From NCBI GenBank assembly GCA_022567275.1, contig JADFHH010000054.1, forward strand, positions 1 through 8,362: a DNA stretch of 8,362 nt, in the 5' to 3' direction. Positions 1 to 6,198 of the stretch are shown here, piece after piece. Position 1 is the first letter of the stretch; each line of letters starts with the position of its first letter. Below the pieces are notes generated by a model. It was not told the DNA's origin and ran no database searches. It saw nothing but the letters and a program-made list of their open reading frames with translations. Source of the stretch: Pseudomonadota bacterium. GTDB lineage: Bacteria; Pseudomonadota; Alphaproteobacteria; Rhizobiales; Methyloligellaceae. Both the position numbers and the translations under genes were made by a program.

Positions 1-36
1 GACATCATCGCGCTCGCCGAGAATGGCGCGCAAGCG

Positions 37-639
37 TCAGAAGAAGCACGACCGGTAGCGCGCCAACTCCTGGACTTTTTTGGCCAGCGCGAGGTTGAGC
101 CGCCGGCCCAGGTCGGCGATCCTGGTCTGGCTTTCCCTGTCGCGCGATTCCGTCGTCTCCAGCATCTCCTCAAGCGCCGCGATTTGCCGCCTGATCGCGG
201 CCAGTTGCTGATTCAACAACTCGACGCTTGCGAGCGCGCGCGCGCCGATGGATATTTGCTCATCCAGCTTGCTGGCAAGCCCCGAGGCGCGTCGCGCGGT
301 TTTCCTGGCGGTTTCACCCTGCGCGCCAAGCAACCCCGTCAGGCGTTTATTTTCCGCGGCTTTTGACTCTATCGTCACCCCGAGCGACGACAGATTGTCT
401 TCCAGGGTTATTTTTGTGGATGTCTCGAGCGCAAGCAATTCGGTCAGTTGGGCGATGTGCCGGTTGAGCCGCTTCAGGGCTGTGTCCTTGCCGCTCGCCA
501 CCTGCGTGGCGATGAATTGCACCACCATGAACACCGAAAGCAGAAAGGTCACGACCAGCAGCAGCGTCGCCATCGCATCCACGAAGCCCGGCCAATAGTT
601 GGTATCGGCCCGGTAGCGGCGTGTGCGCGCCAGACTCAC
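37..639 (-). CDS. MotB-like / OmpA-family peptidoglycan-binding protein, N-terminal part, ended by an in-frame TGA
   Basis: This is the N-terminal 200 residues of a MotB-like inner-membrane protein that probably partners the MotA/ExbB-like protein encoded just upstream. A short cytoplasmic tail leads into one membrane helix at about residues 16-43, starting YWPGFVDAMATLLLVV. Asp21 sits where MotB-type stators carry their proton-path aspartate. Residues ~50-195 are a long, charged, coiled-coil-like stretch. The usual C-terminal OmpA-like peptidoglycan-binding domain is missing. The start is GTG at 637-639, overlapping the upstream stop as GTGA, so translation is probably coupled. The frame ends at TGA (37-39) after RYRSCFF, but codons 1-36 continue in the same frame as RLRAILGERDDV. 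As I remember the family, it reads RYRSEFFGRLREILGDR here, so the TGA replaces a glycine codon. This is either a nonsense mutation or a sequence error. It belongs to an uncharacterised stator-like family and need not be flagellar. Confidence 0.8.
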   Translation of the reverse strand: MSLARTRRYRADTNYWPGFVDAMATLLLVVTFLLSVFMVVQFIATQVASGKDTALKRLNRHIAQLTELLALETSTKITLEDNLSSLGVTIESKAAENKRLTGLLGAQGETARKTARRASGLASKLDEQISIGARALASVELLNQQLAAIRRQIAALEEMLETTESRDRESQTRIADLGRRLNLALAKKVQELARYRSCFF

Positions 640-1676
640 CGGGAGCTGTCCCTGGGTCCGGATTTTGTCCGGGGAGCGGATTTCTTGTCTGCGTTTTCGG
701 TGATGTCCTTGATGATGGACGCCATGTCACGCTGTAACTCGGCCTGTTCATCGGCCCATTCGCGCACGATCTTTTGCTCCGCGCGCATCTGCTCGATCAT
801 TTTCTCGACACCGGCCGCGAGGCCCCGGACAGCTTCAGCGGAATTGTCTTTGAGCGTGTCTTTTTCGATATTGGCGCCGAGTGTGGAGATGGAACGCTGC
901 ATCTCCAGCATCGCGTAGCGCAACTGCGGTGTCGAGCCGCTGGCGAGGGTTTCGCTCAACTGCAATTCGGTGATGCCGGACAACCAGTCTTCAAGCTCGT
1001 TGTAGAACCGGTTTTGCGCCTGTCCCGCCTGCAAATCGAGGAAACCCAGCACGAGGGAACCGGCCAGCCCGAACAGGGATGAGGAGAATGCGGTGCCCAT
1101 GCCCTTCAGGGGCGCGGCCAGACCTTCCTTCAGTTCTTCTAACAGGACGAGACCGTCATTGCTGCCGGTATTGAGCGTGGCGATGGTCTGGCCGACCGCA
1201 TTGATGGTATCCAGCAAGCCCCAGAAAGTACCAAGCAGCCCGAGGAAAATAAGCAGCCCCACCAGATAGCGTGAAATGTCACGGGCTTCGTCGAGCCGCG
1301 AGCCGATCGAGTCCAGTATCGAGCGCATCGACAGCGTCGAGAGCGACACGTGCCCGGTGCGGTCGCGCAGCATGGTGGCCATGGGGGCCAGCAGCACCGG
1401 CGCCTTGGCGACCTTCAACCCCGGATCGGCAATGCGGAAATTGTTCACCCAGCGGATTTCGGGAAACAATCTCACGATTTGCCGGAAGGCGTAGGCGATG
1501 CCGATAAACAGCACGCCGACGATCAGGCCGTTGAGGCCGGGATTGGTCATGAAAGCGGAGACGGTCTGGGTGTAAAGAATGGCGACCAGAAACGCGACGA
1601 GGATCAGGAAGATGATCATTCGCCAGAAAAATACCTGGGGCCTGGTCAGGGTCATATGACCTGGAAGGGTTGCCAT
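636..1676 (-). CDS. MotA/TolQ/ExbB proton-channel-family protein
   Basis: A 346-residue inner-membrane protein resembling MotA/TolQ/ExbB channel subunits, which form ion-conducting complexes with a single-span MotB/TolR/ExbD-like partner. Hydrophobic segments lie at about residues 20-40, 49-65, 136-158 and 195-214. The last two contain the family-like stretches LLGTFWGLLDTI (148-159) and GLAAPLKGMGTAFSSSLFGL. The C-terminal third (from ~240) is hydrophilic and helical, ending in a basic tail. The MotB-like partner gene follows with a GTGA overlap, so the two are very probably made together and form one complex. The start is uncertain. ATG at 1674-1676 lies only 8 nt after a good -10 box, which would make it almost leaderless. 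ATG at 1653-1655 (residue 8) has a weak AGG four bases upstream. Homologues I recall begin a few residues before LTRP, which fits either. What it energises is unknown. Confidence 0.85.
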   Translation of the reverse strand: MATLPGHMTLTRPQVFFWRMIIFLILVAFLVAILYTQTVSAFMTNPGLNGLIVGVLFIGIAYAFRQIVRLFPEIRWVNNFRIADPGLKVAKAPVLLAPMATMLRDRTGHVSLSTLSMRSILDSIGSRLDEARDISRYLVGLLIFLGLLGTFWGLLDTINAVGQTIATLNTGSNDGLVLLEELKEGLAAPLKGMGTAFSSSLFGLAGSLVLGFLDLQAGQAQNRFYNELEDWLSGITELQLSETLASGSTPQLRYAMLEMQRSISTLGANIEKDTLKDNSAEAVRGLAAGVEKMIEQMRAEQKIVREWADEQAELQRDMASIIKDITENADKKSAPRTKSGPRDSSR

Positions 1677-1684
1677 GTGAGCTT

Positions 1685-1712
1685 GTTATACTTTCTACGC
1701 CGCCCAGAGCAA
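1685..1712 (-). promoter_or_regulatory. candidate sigma70-type promoter for the motA/motB-like pair
   Basis: On the minus strand TTGCTC (1707-1712) is followed after 16 nt by TATAAC (1685-1690), a good match to -35/-10 boxes. It lies in the 85-nt gap after the suhB-like gene. The predicted transcript start falls at or just before the ATG at 1676. This is inferred from the sequence alone. Confidence 0.4.
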
Positions 1713-1761
1713 TAGTTTTGAAAAGCGGCTTCTTCATGCCCGCGCGGCGTCGCAGGCGCCA

Positions 1762-2562
1762 TCAAGCCGCGGCGGCGCATTCTCCCAGCACGCGGCTCAG
1801 CGCGCGGTGAATGCGTTCATTGCCGGCGATAATCCCGCCGCTCGCGAGCATATCCGGCTTGCCCTCAAGACCGGTTACATAGCCGCCCGCCTCGCGCACG
1901 ATCAGAATTCCCGCCGCCATATCCCACGGTTTGAGATTGCGCTCCCAGAAGCCATCGAAGCGCCCGGCGGCGAGCCACGCCAGATCGAGCGACGCGGCCC
2001 CCATGCGCCGCACACCGGCACAGCGGCCCATGACATTTTCACATTCCCGCAAGAACAGCCCGTGATCCGGCCTGCCGCGATGGGGAATGCCGGTGGCGAT
2101 CACGCAATTGTCGAATTCAGTGCGCCCGGCGACACGGATACGCCGGTCATCGAGAAACGCGCCCTTGCCGCGCTCGGCGGTAAACGTGTCGCCGTTGGCC
2201 GGATTGTAGATCAGGGCGGAGACGAGTTCACGCTCACGCTCCAGGGCAATGGAAATCGCAAACATTGGAATGCCGTGCAGGAAATTGGTGGTGCCGTCGA
2301 GCGGATCGACAATCCAGCGATGGGTCTTGTCCGCGCCCGCCACCGCGCCGCGTTCCTCCATCAAAAAGCTGTATCCGGGCCGGGCGCGCGACAGCTCTTC
2401 AAACAGGACGGTTTCCGCGCGCGTATCGGCTGAAGTCACGAAATCAGCCGGTCCCTTGAGGGAGACCTGCAATTGCGCGACCTCGCCAAAATCGCGCGCC
2501 AGCCCGCGCGCCGCCTTGCGCGCCGCCTGAAGCATCACATTCATGAGGGCTGATGCAGGCAT
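1762..2562 (-). CDS. suhB: inositol monophosphatase-family phosphatase (SuhB-like)
   Basis: A 266-residue Mg2+-dependent, Li+-sensitive-type sugar/inositol phosphatase, the normal length for the family. All metal-site motifs are present: GPADFVTSAD with Lys36 and Asp46, EERG with Glu69-Glu70, WIVDPLDGTTNF with Asp86, Asp89, Gly90, Thr91 and Thr92, and the second metal-binding aspartate in WDMAAG (Trp213, Asp214). The enzyme is cytosolic and hydrolyses phosphate monoesters such as myo-inositol-1-phosphate. Related family members act on fructose-1,6-bisphosphate or other sugar phosphates, and the sequence does not decide which. In some bacteria SuhB also assists rRNA transcription antitermination. 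The start at 2560-2562 lies 2 nt after the efp stop, implying co-transcription. A later ATG (residue 7) is possible, but the longer N-terminus resembles alphaproteobacterial homologues I recall. No strong ribosome binding site is visible, consistent with coupling to efp. Confidence 0.9.
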   Translation of the reverse strand: MPASALMNVMLQAARKAARGLARDFGEVAQLQVSLKGPADFVTSADTRAETVLFEELSRARPGYSFLMEERGAVAGADKTHRWIVDPLDGTTNFLHGIPMFAISIALERERELVSALIYNPANGDTFTAERGKGAFLDDRRIRVAGRTEFDNCVIATGIPHRGRPDHGLFLRECENVMGRCAGVRRMGAASLDLAWLAAGRFDGFWERNLKPWDMAAGILIVREAGGYVTGLEGKPDMLASGGIIAGNERIHRALSRVLGECAAAA

Positions 2563-2564
2563 AT

Positions 2565-3128
2565 CTAATCAGCGCGCTTCACATATGTGAGTTCGTTGGT
2601 GTCGACGATGATCTTCTCGCCGGTCTGGACGAATGGCGGCACCATCACGCGTATGCCATTGTCAAGCATGGCGGGCTTGTTCGAAGACGCCGCCGTCTGC
2701 CCCTTTACCACCGGCTCCGTCTCCACCACCTCGAGCGTCACCTGATCGGGGAGAGAGACGCCGATCAGCTTGCCCTCATAGCTTTCCACGACAACGGTCA
2801 TGCCATCCTGCAGGAACGCCCGGCGCTCGCCCACAAGCTCCTCGGGAAGTTGAATCTGTTCGTAGGATTCCAGATCCATGAAGGTCAGCATATCGCCGTC
2901 AGAATAGAGGAACTGATAATCTTTCTGTTCCAGCCGGACGCGTTCGACGGTTTGGGAGGAGCGGAAGCGCTCATTGAGTTTCGAACCGTCGATGAGGTTC
3001 TTCAACTCCACCTGATTGAAAGCGCCGCCCTTGCCCGGCTTCACCGCGTGGGTCTTGACCGCCACCCACAATCCGCCCTTGTGCTCGATCATATAGCCTG
3101 GACGGATTTCATTGCCGTTGATTTTCAT
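2565..3128 (-). CDS. efp: translation elongation factor P
   Basis: EF-P, 187 residues, full length. It binds between the ribosomal P and E sites and relieves stalling at polyproline runs. The N-terminal KOW-like domain covers about residues 1-63, the first OB domain about 65-128 and the second about 130-186. The domain I loop reads KPGKGGAF, and Lys33 corresponds to the lysine (Lys34 in E. coli) that EpmA/EpmB beta-lysylate, so the lysine-type branch rather than the arginine-rhamnosyl type is expected. No epmA or epmB lies in the window. The C-terminal domain keeps the family pattern (GQTAASSNKPAMLDNG, then VPPFVQTGEKIIVDT). The ATG at 3126-3128 has no clear Shine-Dalgarno sequence. The gene lies 80 nt after the Sel1 gene, with a weak promoter candidate between, and 2 nt before the suhB-like gene. 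Confidence 0.97.
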   Translation of the reverse strand: MKINGNEIRPGYMIEHKGGLWVAVKTHAVKPGKGGAFNQVELKNLIDGSKLNERFRSSQTVERVRLEQKDYQFLYSDGDMLTFMDLESYEQIQLPEELVGERRAFLQDGMTVVVESYEGKLIGVSLPDQVTLEVVETEPVVKGQTAASSNKPAMLDNGIRVMVPPFVQTGEKIIVDTNELTYVKRAD

Positions 3129-3166
3129 TTTTGTCGTTTTTACTGGTCATGTTGCTGTTAGTGGCT

Positions 3167-3195
3167 GACATAGATCATGTGTGCCTCAGCGGCAA
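3167..3195 (-). promoter_or_regulatory. weak candidate promoter upstream of efp
   Basis: On the minus strand TTGCCG (3190-3195), then 17 nt, then TATGTC (3167-3172), in the 80-nt gap between the Sel1 stop and the efp start. This would give a leader of about 30 nt. The spacing is ideal, the -10 box is imperfect, and such matches can occur by chance. Confidence 0.22.
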
Positions 3196-3208
3196 CCGGG
3201 CAGAGCGC

Positions 3209-4147
3209 TCAGCCGCCAACATGTTTGAGCACCCAGGCTTTGGCCGCGGCTTCCGCCTTGCTGCGCTGCTGCTGGCTCAGCTTTGCCATATAGAGGTCGA
3301 GCCAAAAGTCGCTGACCCCGGCGTCGCGCGCGAGCAGGTGCCATTTGGCGGCCTCCAGCGGGTCTTCCTTGAGCCCCGCGCCATGGGCGTAGATGCGCGC
3401 CAGCCGGTTTTGCGCCACCGGGTTTCCCTTGTTAGCGGCAATGGTGAACAGCTCGATCGCGCCCGCCTCGTCTTTTTGTACGCCCTTGCCATTGAATTGC
3501 ATGATGGCGAATTCGATTTGCGCGGCGGTGAGTCCGAGATCCGCCGCGCGCTTTGTCCATTGCACTGCTTTTACCGGGTCCCTGGTCACCCCGCTTCCCT
3601 GATCATACAATCCGGCCAAATCATATTGCGCCTGGGCGTGCTCCTGTTCGGCGGCTTTTTGCAGCCATGTGGCGGCGGCACGAAAATCCAGCTTGCGGAC
3701 GCGGCCCTCTACGTACAACAGCGCAAGGTTATATTGCGCGGAAGGAAGCCCCCCCTTGGCGGCTTGCTCGAACAAATCCGCCGCACGGGCGCGGTCCTGC
3801 CTGACGCCCGCGCCATCGACCAGCATCAGCCCCAGCGCCAGCTGCGCATTGGCGTCGCCGAGCCGTGCGGCCTTGTCATACCAGCGCGCCGCCGCCGGCA
3901 AATCTTTCGCCACGCCGAGGCCTTTTGAATACAGCTCGCCAAGCAGCGTATGCGCGGCCGGGTCGCCGGCGGCGGCGGCTTTTTCCGCCTCTTCGAGGGC
4001 GGTGAGGTAATTGCCCAGCAGAAACGCGTCATAGGCGGGGTCGGGCGTGGCCGCGAGGGCGGGGTGAACAAGGCTTGAACAAACAAACAAAACGGATGCG
4101 ATCCCGCGTCCCCGTCTGAGCCAGTGTGCAAAAAAATTACCGGTCAT
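3209..4147 (-). CDS. secreted Sel1-like (tetratricopeptide-type) repeat protein
   Basis: A 312-residue protein with a Sec signal peptide followed by a repeat solenoid. Residues 1-33 have a basic start (HWLRRGRG), a hydrophobic core and a probable cleavage after HPALAA. From residue 64 there are six consecutive repeats of exactly 36 residues (64-99, 100-135, 136-171, 172-207, 208-243, 244-279). Each follows the Sel1 pattern, for example AQYDLAGLYDQGSGVTRD followed by AVQWTKRAADLG. A short helical tail ends the protein. Sel1 proteins are alpha/alpha scaffolds for protein-protein contacts in the periplasm or envelope; the partner is unknown. I chose ATG 4145-4147 because it overlaps the stop of the ThiE-like gene as ATGA and puts the signal peptide at the N-terminus. 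The frame is open another 51 codons upstream, but that stretch is arginine-rich and lies inside the ThiE-like gene. Confidence 0.88.
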   Translation of the reverse strand: MTGNFFAHWLRRGRGIASVLFVCSSLVHPALAATPDPAYDAFLLGNYLTALEEAEKAAAAGDPAAHTLLGELYSKGLGVAKDLPAAARWYDKAARLGDANAQLALGLMLVDGAGVRQDRARAADLFEQAAKGGLPSAQYNLALLYVEGRVRKLDFRAAATWLQKAAEQEHAQAQYDLAGLYDQGSGVTRDPVKAVQWTKRAADLGLTAAQIEFAIMQFNGKGVQKDEAGAIELFTIAANKGNPVAQNRLARIYAHGAGLKEDPLEAAKWHLLARDAGVSDFWLDLYMAKLSQQQRSKAEAAAKAWVLKHVGG

Positions 4148-4785
4148 CCGGAATCCTGCTGCCCGGCGAAGCTGGCGCTGAATTGGGCGACCGCGCTTGC
4201 CGGGCCGGCTGAATGGGTCCAGATCGCTTCTCCCATGGCGATGAAATCCGCGCCCGCGTCCGATAACCGCCGGGCATCGTCCGCGCCAGATATATTCCAT
4301 GCCACGCTAGGGATCGTCACGAATTCCGACCACCAGACGATCATGTCTTCCAGTCCGGATTCTGTGCCGCCAGGGGCGGCGTCAGCCGACGCCTTGAAGG
4401 CGGTATAGTCCGCGCCCATCTCTCCCAGCCTCAGGCCGGTATGACGGGACAGGCCGCAATCCACCCCGATAATCGCTTCTCCTCCCAGGGCGCTACGCGC
4501 CGCGCCATAGAGGGATTCAACGCCCGGAATATGGACACCGTCGGCGCCGAGCTCGGCGGCGGCATATATATCATTTTCCAGCAGCAGCGGAATGCCGGCC
4601 GCCTGGGTGAAACGCAGCAGCATTTCGGCATGGCCGTGCGACACCTTCTCATCGGGACCCGATTGCAACAGCACGCAGGCGAGTGCATCGAAGCACCCGG
4701 ATTTGGCGAGCTGGAAAATCATATCCTGGGTCTTGTACGCAGGGACAATCAAATAAAGCTGGCAGCCGGTTTCACTGCGGCCCAT
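4144..4785 (-). CDS. ThiE-like (thiamine phosphate synthase superfamily) TIM-barrel protein, probably not a standard ThiE
   Basis: A 213-residue protein with ThiE-type TIM-barrel features. It opens with a strand (LYLIVPAY, 10-17), keeps the central block IPLLLENDIYAAAELGADGV followed by HIPG (65-88), and has GADYTAF (124-130) and GADFIAMGEAIW (178-189) where ThiE has its later barrel strands. Key ligand positions look lost: the usual QLR-x-K site reads VLLQSGPDEK (38-47), and the phosphate-binding IGGI turn reads VAWNIS (161-166). It is therefore probably a paralogue with altered or no thiamine phosphate synthase activity, although databases would likely call it ThiE. Other thiamine genes are absent. 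It starts 6 nt after the aldolase stop and ends with an ATGA overlap into the Sel1 gene, so it belongs to that operon. Its function is unknown. Confidence 0.75.
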   Translation of the reverse strand: MGRSETGCQLYLIVPAYKTQDMIFQLAKSGCFDALACVLLQSGPDEKVSHGHAEMLLRFTQAAGIPLLLENDIYAAAELGADGVHIPGVESLYGAARSALGGEAIIGVDCGLSRHTGLRLGEMGADYTAFKASADAAPGGTESGLEDMIVWWSEFVTIPSVAWNISGADDARRLSDAGADFIAMGEAIWTHSAGPASAVAQFSASFAGQQDSG

Positions 4786-4791
4786 GGCGGT

Positions 4792-5811
4792 CTATGCGGC
4801 CTGTTCCAGCTGCGTATTCCACGCACCCGTCGCGGCCAGCGAATTCATTTTCGCGCGGTGCGAAAAGGCCGCCTGCGCCGCCGCCTCATTCTCCGGCTTC
4901 CCGCCCCAGGCCTTCAACGCCGCCGCCTGAAGCGCGCGGCCATAGGAGAAGGAAAGCCGCCAGGGCGTATCGAACATCGCATTCATCGCCGAGAGGTGCG
5001 CGGTGGCGTCTTCTTCCGACTGCCCGCCGGACAGGAAACAGATGCCCGGCACGGCGGAAGGCACGGCGCGCTTGAGGCATTTCACACTCTGCTCGGCGAC
5101 CTCTTCCACGCCGGCCTGCGTGCCGCATGCCGTGCCTGAGAGAATCATATTCGGTTTCAGGATGGTGCCCTCGAGGTGAACCCGCTGGGCGGTGAGTTCA
5201 GCGTAAAGCGCGTTCAGCGCGGCTTCGGTCACCTCGAAACAACGCTGGATGTCATGGGGTCCGTCCATCAGCACTTCGGGCTCGACGATGGGCACGATAT
5301 TGGCCTCCTGCGCAAGTGCTGCGTAACGCGCCAGTGCATGGGCGTTGGCGGCGATACATGTGCGTGAAGGGATGTGATCGCCAATGGCGATGACGGCGCG
5401 CCATTTGGCGAAGCGCGCGCCAAGCTCGTAATATTCGGCGAAACGCTCGCGCAGGCCGTCGAGCCCTTCGGTCACCTTCTCGCCGGGACAACCCGCAAGC
5501 TCCTTGGCGCCGGTATCCACCTTGATGCCGGGAATGGCGCCGGTATCGGCAATCACCCTGGCGAGCGGCGTGCCGTCCCTGGCCGTTTGGCGCAGTGTTT
5601 CGTCGAACAGGATAACGCCGGAAATATATTTCGACATGGCGCCGGTAGAGCGGAACAGCATCTCGCGATAATCGCGGCGATTGTCTTGCGTCGATTCCGC
5701 GCCGATCGAATCGAACCGCTTCTTGATGGTCCCGGTGCTCTCGTCCGCCGCCAGGATGCCCTTGCCCTTGGCCACGATGGCTTGCGCGGTTTGTTCCAGT
5801 TGCGCCGTCAT
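4792..5811 (-). CDS. class I fructose-bisphosphate aldolase
   Basis: A 339-residue class I (Schiff-base) aldolase that reversibly cleaves fructose-1,6-bisphosphate into dihydroxyacetone phosphate and glyceraldehyde-3-phosphate in glycolysis, gluconeogenesis or the Calvin cycle. It matches the eukaryotic-type family throughout. The Schiff-base lysine is Lys219 in LEGTILKPNM. Other active-site residues are Asp23 (AADEST), Lys97 (GIKVD), Lys136 (FAKWRAV) and Glu177 (VEPEV). The C-terminal part has FLSGGQSEEDAT and FSYGRALQ. The length is slightly under the ~360 of animal enzymes, and the C-terminal tyrosine of those enzymes is absent. The start ATG at 5809-5811 follows a strong AAGGGAG Shine-Dalgarno sequence about 7 nt upstream. 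An upstream in-frame TTG (5842-5844) would add 11 residues without support. It heads the operon with the ThiE-like and Sel1 genes and is preceded by a long repeat-rich gap. Confidence 0.96.
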   Translation of the reverse strand: MTAQLEQTAQAIVAKGKGILAADESTGTIKKRFDSIGAESTQDNRRDYREMLFRSTGAMSKYISGVILFDETLRQTARDGTPLARVIADTGAIPGIKVDTGAKELAGCPGEKVTEGLDGLRERFAEYYELGARFAKWRAVIAIGDHIPSRTCIAANAHALARYAALAQEANIVPIVEPEVLMDGPHDIQRCFEVTEAALNALYAELTAQRVHLEGTILKPNMILSGTACGTQAGVEEVAEQSVKCLKRAVPSAVPGICFLSGGQSEEDATAHLSAMNAMFDTPWRLSFSYGRALQAAALKAWGGKPENEAAAQAAFSHRAKMNSLAATGAWNTQLEQAA

Positions 5812-5860
5812 ATTCTGCTCCCTTGCCGTGCAAATCCGTGTCAATTGCTATTGGGGCAGA

Positions 5861-5888
5861 GTCCTACCCGCGAGGACGCCCGCGTCAA
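5861..5888 (-). promoter_or_regulatory. candidate promoter for the aldolase operon, with its -35 inside a repeated element
   Basis: On the minus strand TTGACG (5883-5888), then 16 nt, then TAGGAC (5861-5866), giving a leader of about 43 nt to the aldolase ATG. The -35 box is good and the -10 is poor. The -35 lies inside direct-repeat copy A; the second copy has the same TTGACG without a matching -10. TTGACA at 5839-5844 is too close to the gene to act as a -35. Confidence 0.28.
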
Positions 5889-5936
5889 GAGGCGAGAGTG
5901 GATAAAATCTCCTCTGGCTGCTGCAGGATCGCCCCG
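5881..5936. repeat. direct repeat, copy A
   Basis: Bases 5881-5906 are identical over 26 nt to 6199-6224. After a short variable spacer, 5911-5936 matches 6240-6265 at 23 of 26 positions. The perfect block begins CGCGTCAAGAGGCGAGAG and ends GGATAAA. The two-block layout with a spacer differing by 11 nt suggests a dispersed intergenic element rather than chance. This copy lies about 70 nt upstream of the aldolase start. Confidence 0.85.
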
Positions 5937-5966
5937 GGGTCAGGGGCGCACCCGCCAATAATCTCC

Positions 5967-6009
5967 CTCTCCCCGCCGGGGAGAGAGCCCGCCCCCGAGA
6001 AGTCGGGGG
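5967..6009. repeat. REP-like pair of GC-rich palindromes
   Basis: Two adjacent hairpins. The first is CTCTCCCC/GGGGAGAG with loop GCC (5967-5985), perfect over 8 bp. The second is CCCCCGA/TCGGGGG with loop GAAG (5992-6009), perfect over 7 bp. They are followed by CCGGGGTGAGGGGGCG. Elements of the type CCCTCACCCC...CTCTCCCC are very common between genes in proteobacteria. Neither hairpin has a T-run, so they are not simple terminators. Confidence 0.7.
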
Positions 6010-6028
6010 GCCGGGGTGAGGGGGCGTG

Positions 6029-6102
6029 CATAGACTCTTGATCCGTTCACGCGGATGCTTTGAAAACAAACCCGAATGCGCCCAAGAGCGCATGAGTCTT
6101 TG
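6029..6102. other. cloverleaf-like inverted-repeat structure, possible structured RNA
   Basis: An outer helix joins 6029-6037 to 6094-6102 (CATAGACTC with GAGTCTTTG, 8 of 9 pairs, one T-T mismatch). It encloses three hairpins: ATCCG/CGGAT (6041-6056), TTTG/CAAA with loop AAAA (6059-6070) and ATGCGC/GCGCAT (6076-6093). CTCTTG (6035-6040) could alternatively pair with CAAGAG (6083-6088). It lacks tRNA invariant bases. On the minus strand the ATGCGC hairpin is followed by TCGGGTTTGTTTTC, so it might also serve as a weak terminator for the decarboxylase operon. Confidence 0.35.
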
Positions 6103-6121
6103 TTCGTCACCCCGCCCTCAA

Positions 6122-6155
6122 TCCCTCCCCGTCAAGGGGAGGGAGGAATTTTTTT
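6122..6155 (+). terminator. strong stem-loop followed by seven T (terminator-like on the plus strand)
   Basis: TCCCTCCCC (6122-6130) pairs perfectly with GGGGAGGGA (6136-6144) around loop GTCAA, followed by GGAA and seven T (6149-6155). In shape it is a rho-independent terminator for plus-strand transcription, but no plus-strand gene lies upstream. It may be just another copy of a GC-rich intergenic repeat, or block antisense transcription toward the decarboxylase genes. Confidence 0.35.
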
Positions 6156-6198
6156 ACATAGGCCACGCATGTTCTCACGCCCACCTCTTGAAACGCGC

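Noticed and set aside
37..39. Alternative genetic code with UGA read as glycine (code 25), suggested by TGA at a glycine position.
   Set aside because: Other genes in the window end properly at TGA (636, 1762, 3209, 4144, 6270), and the gene content is alphaproteobacterial, not Gracilibacteria-like.
1807..2433. Long plus-strand frames opposite the suhB-like, efp, Sel1, aldolase and decarboxylase genes (for example 1807-2433, 3131-3928, 4441-5139, 5374-5961).
   Set aside because: High-GC antisense shadows: no recognisable domains or ribosome sites, while the minus-strand frames carry full family motifs.
4148..4300. N-terminal extension of the Sel1 protein to the upstream ATG at 4300.
   Set aside because: The extension is arginine-rich, buried in the ThiE-like gene, and would put the signal peptide in the middle of the protein; the ATGA-overlap start is better.
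5848..6093. Minus-strand 81-codon frame in the intergenic gap, and similar short frames at 6026-6223 and 6175-6381.
   Set aside because: Their translations come from the palindromic and direct repeats (proline/arginine-rich, shared 'YPLSPLDA'), with no ribosome site or domain; typical spurious frames.
6029..6102. A tRNA gene, because of the cloverleaf-like fold and 74-nt size.
   Set aside because: Arm sizes do not match, and the TTC-purine-A T-loop, D-loop GG and a plausible anticodon loop are missing.
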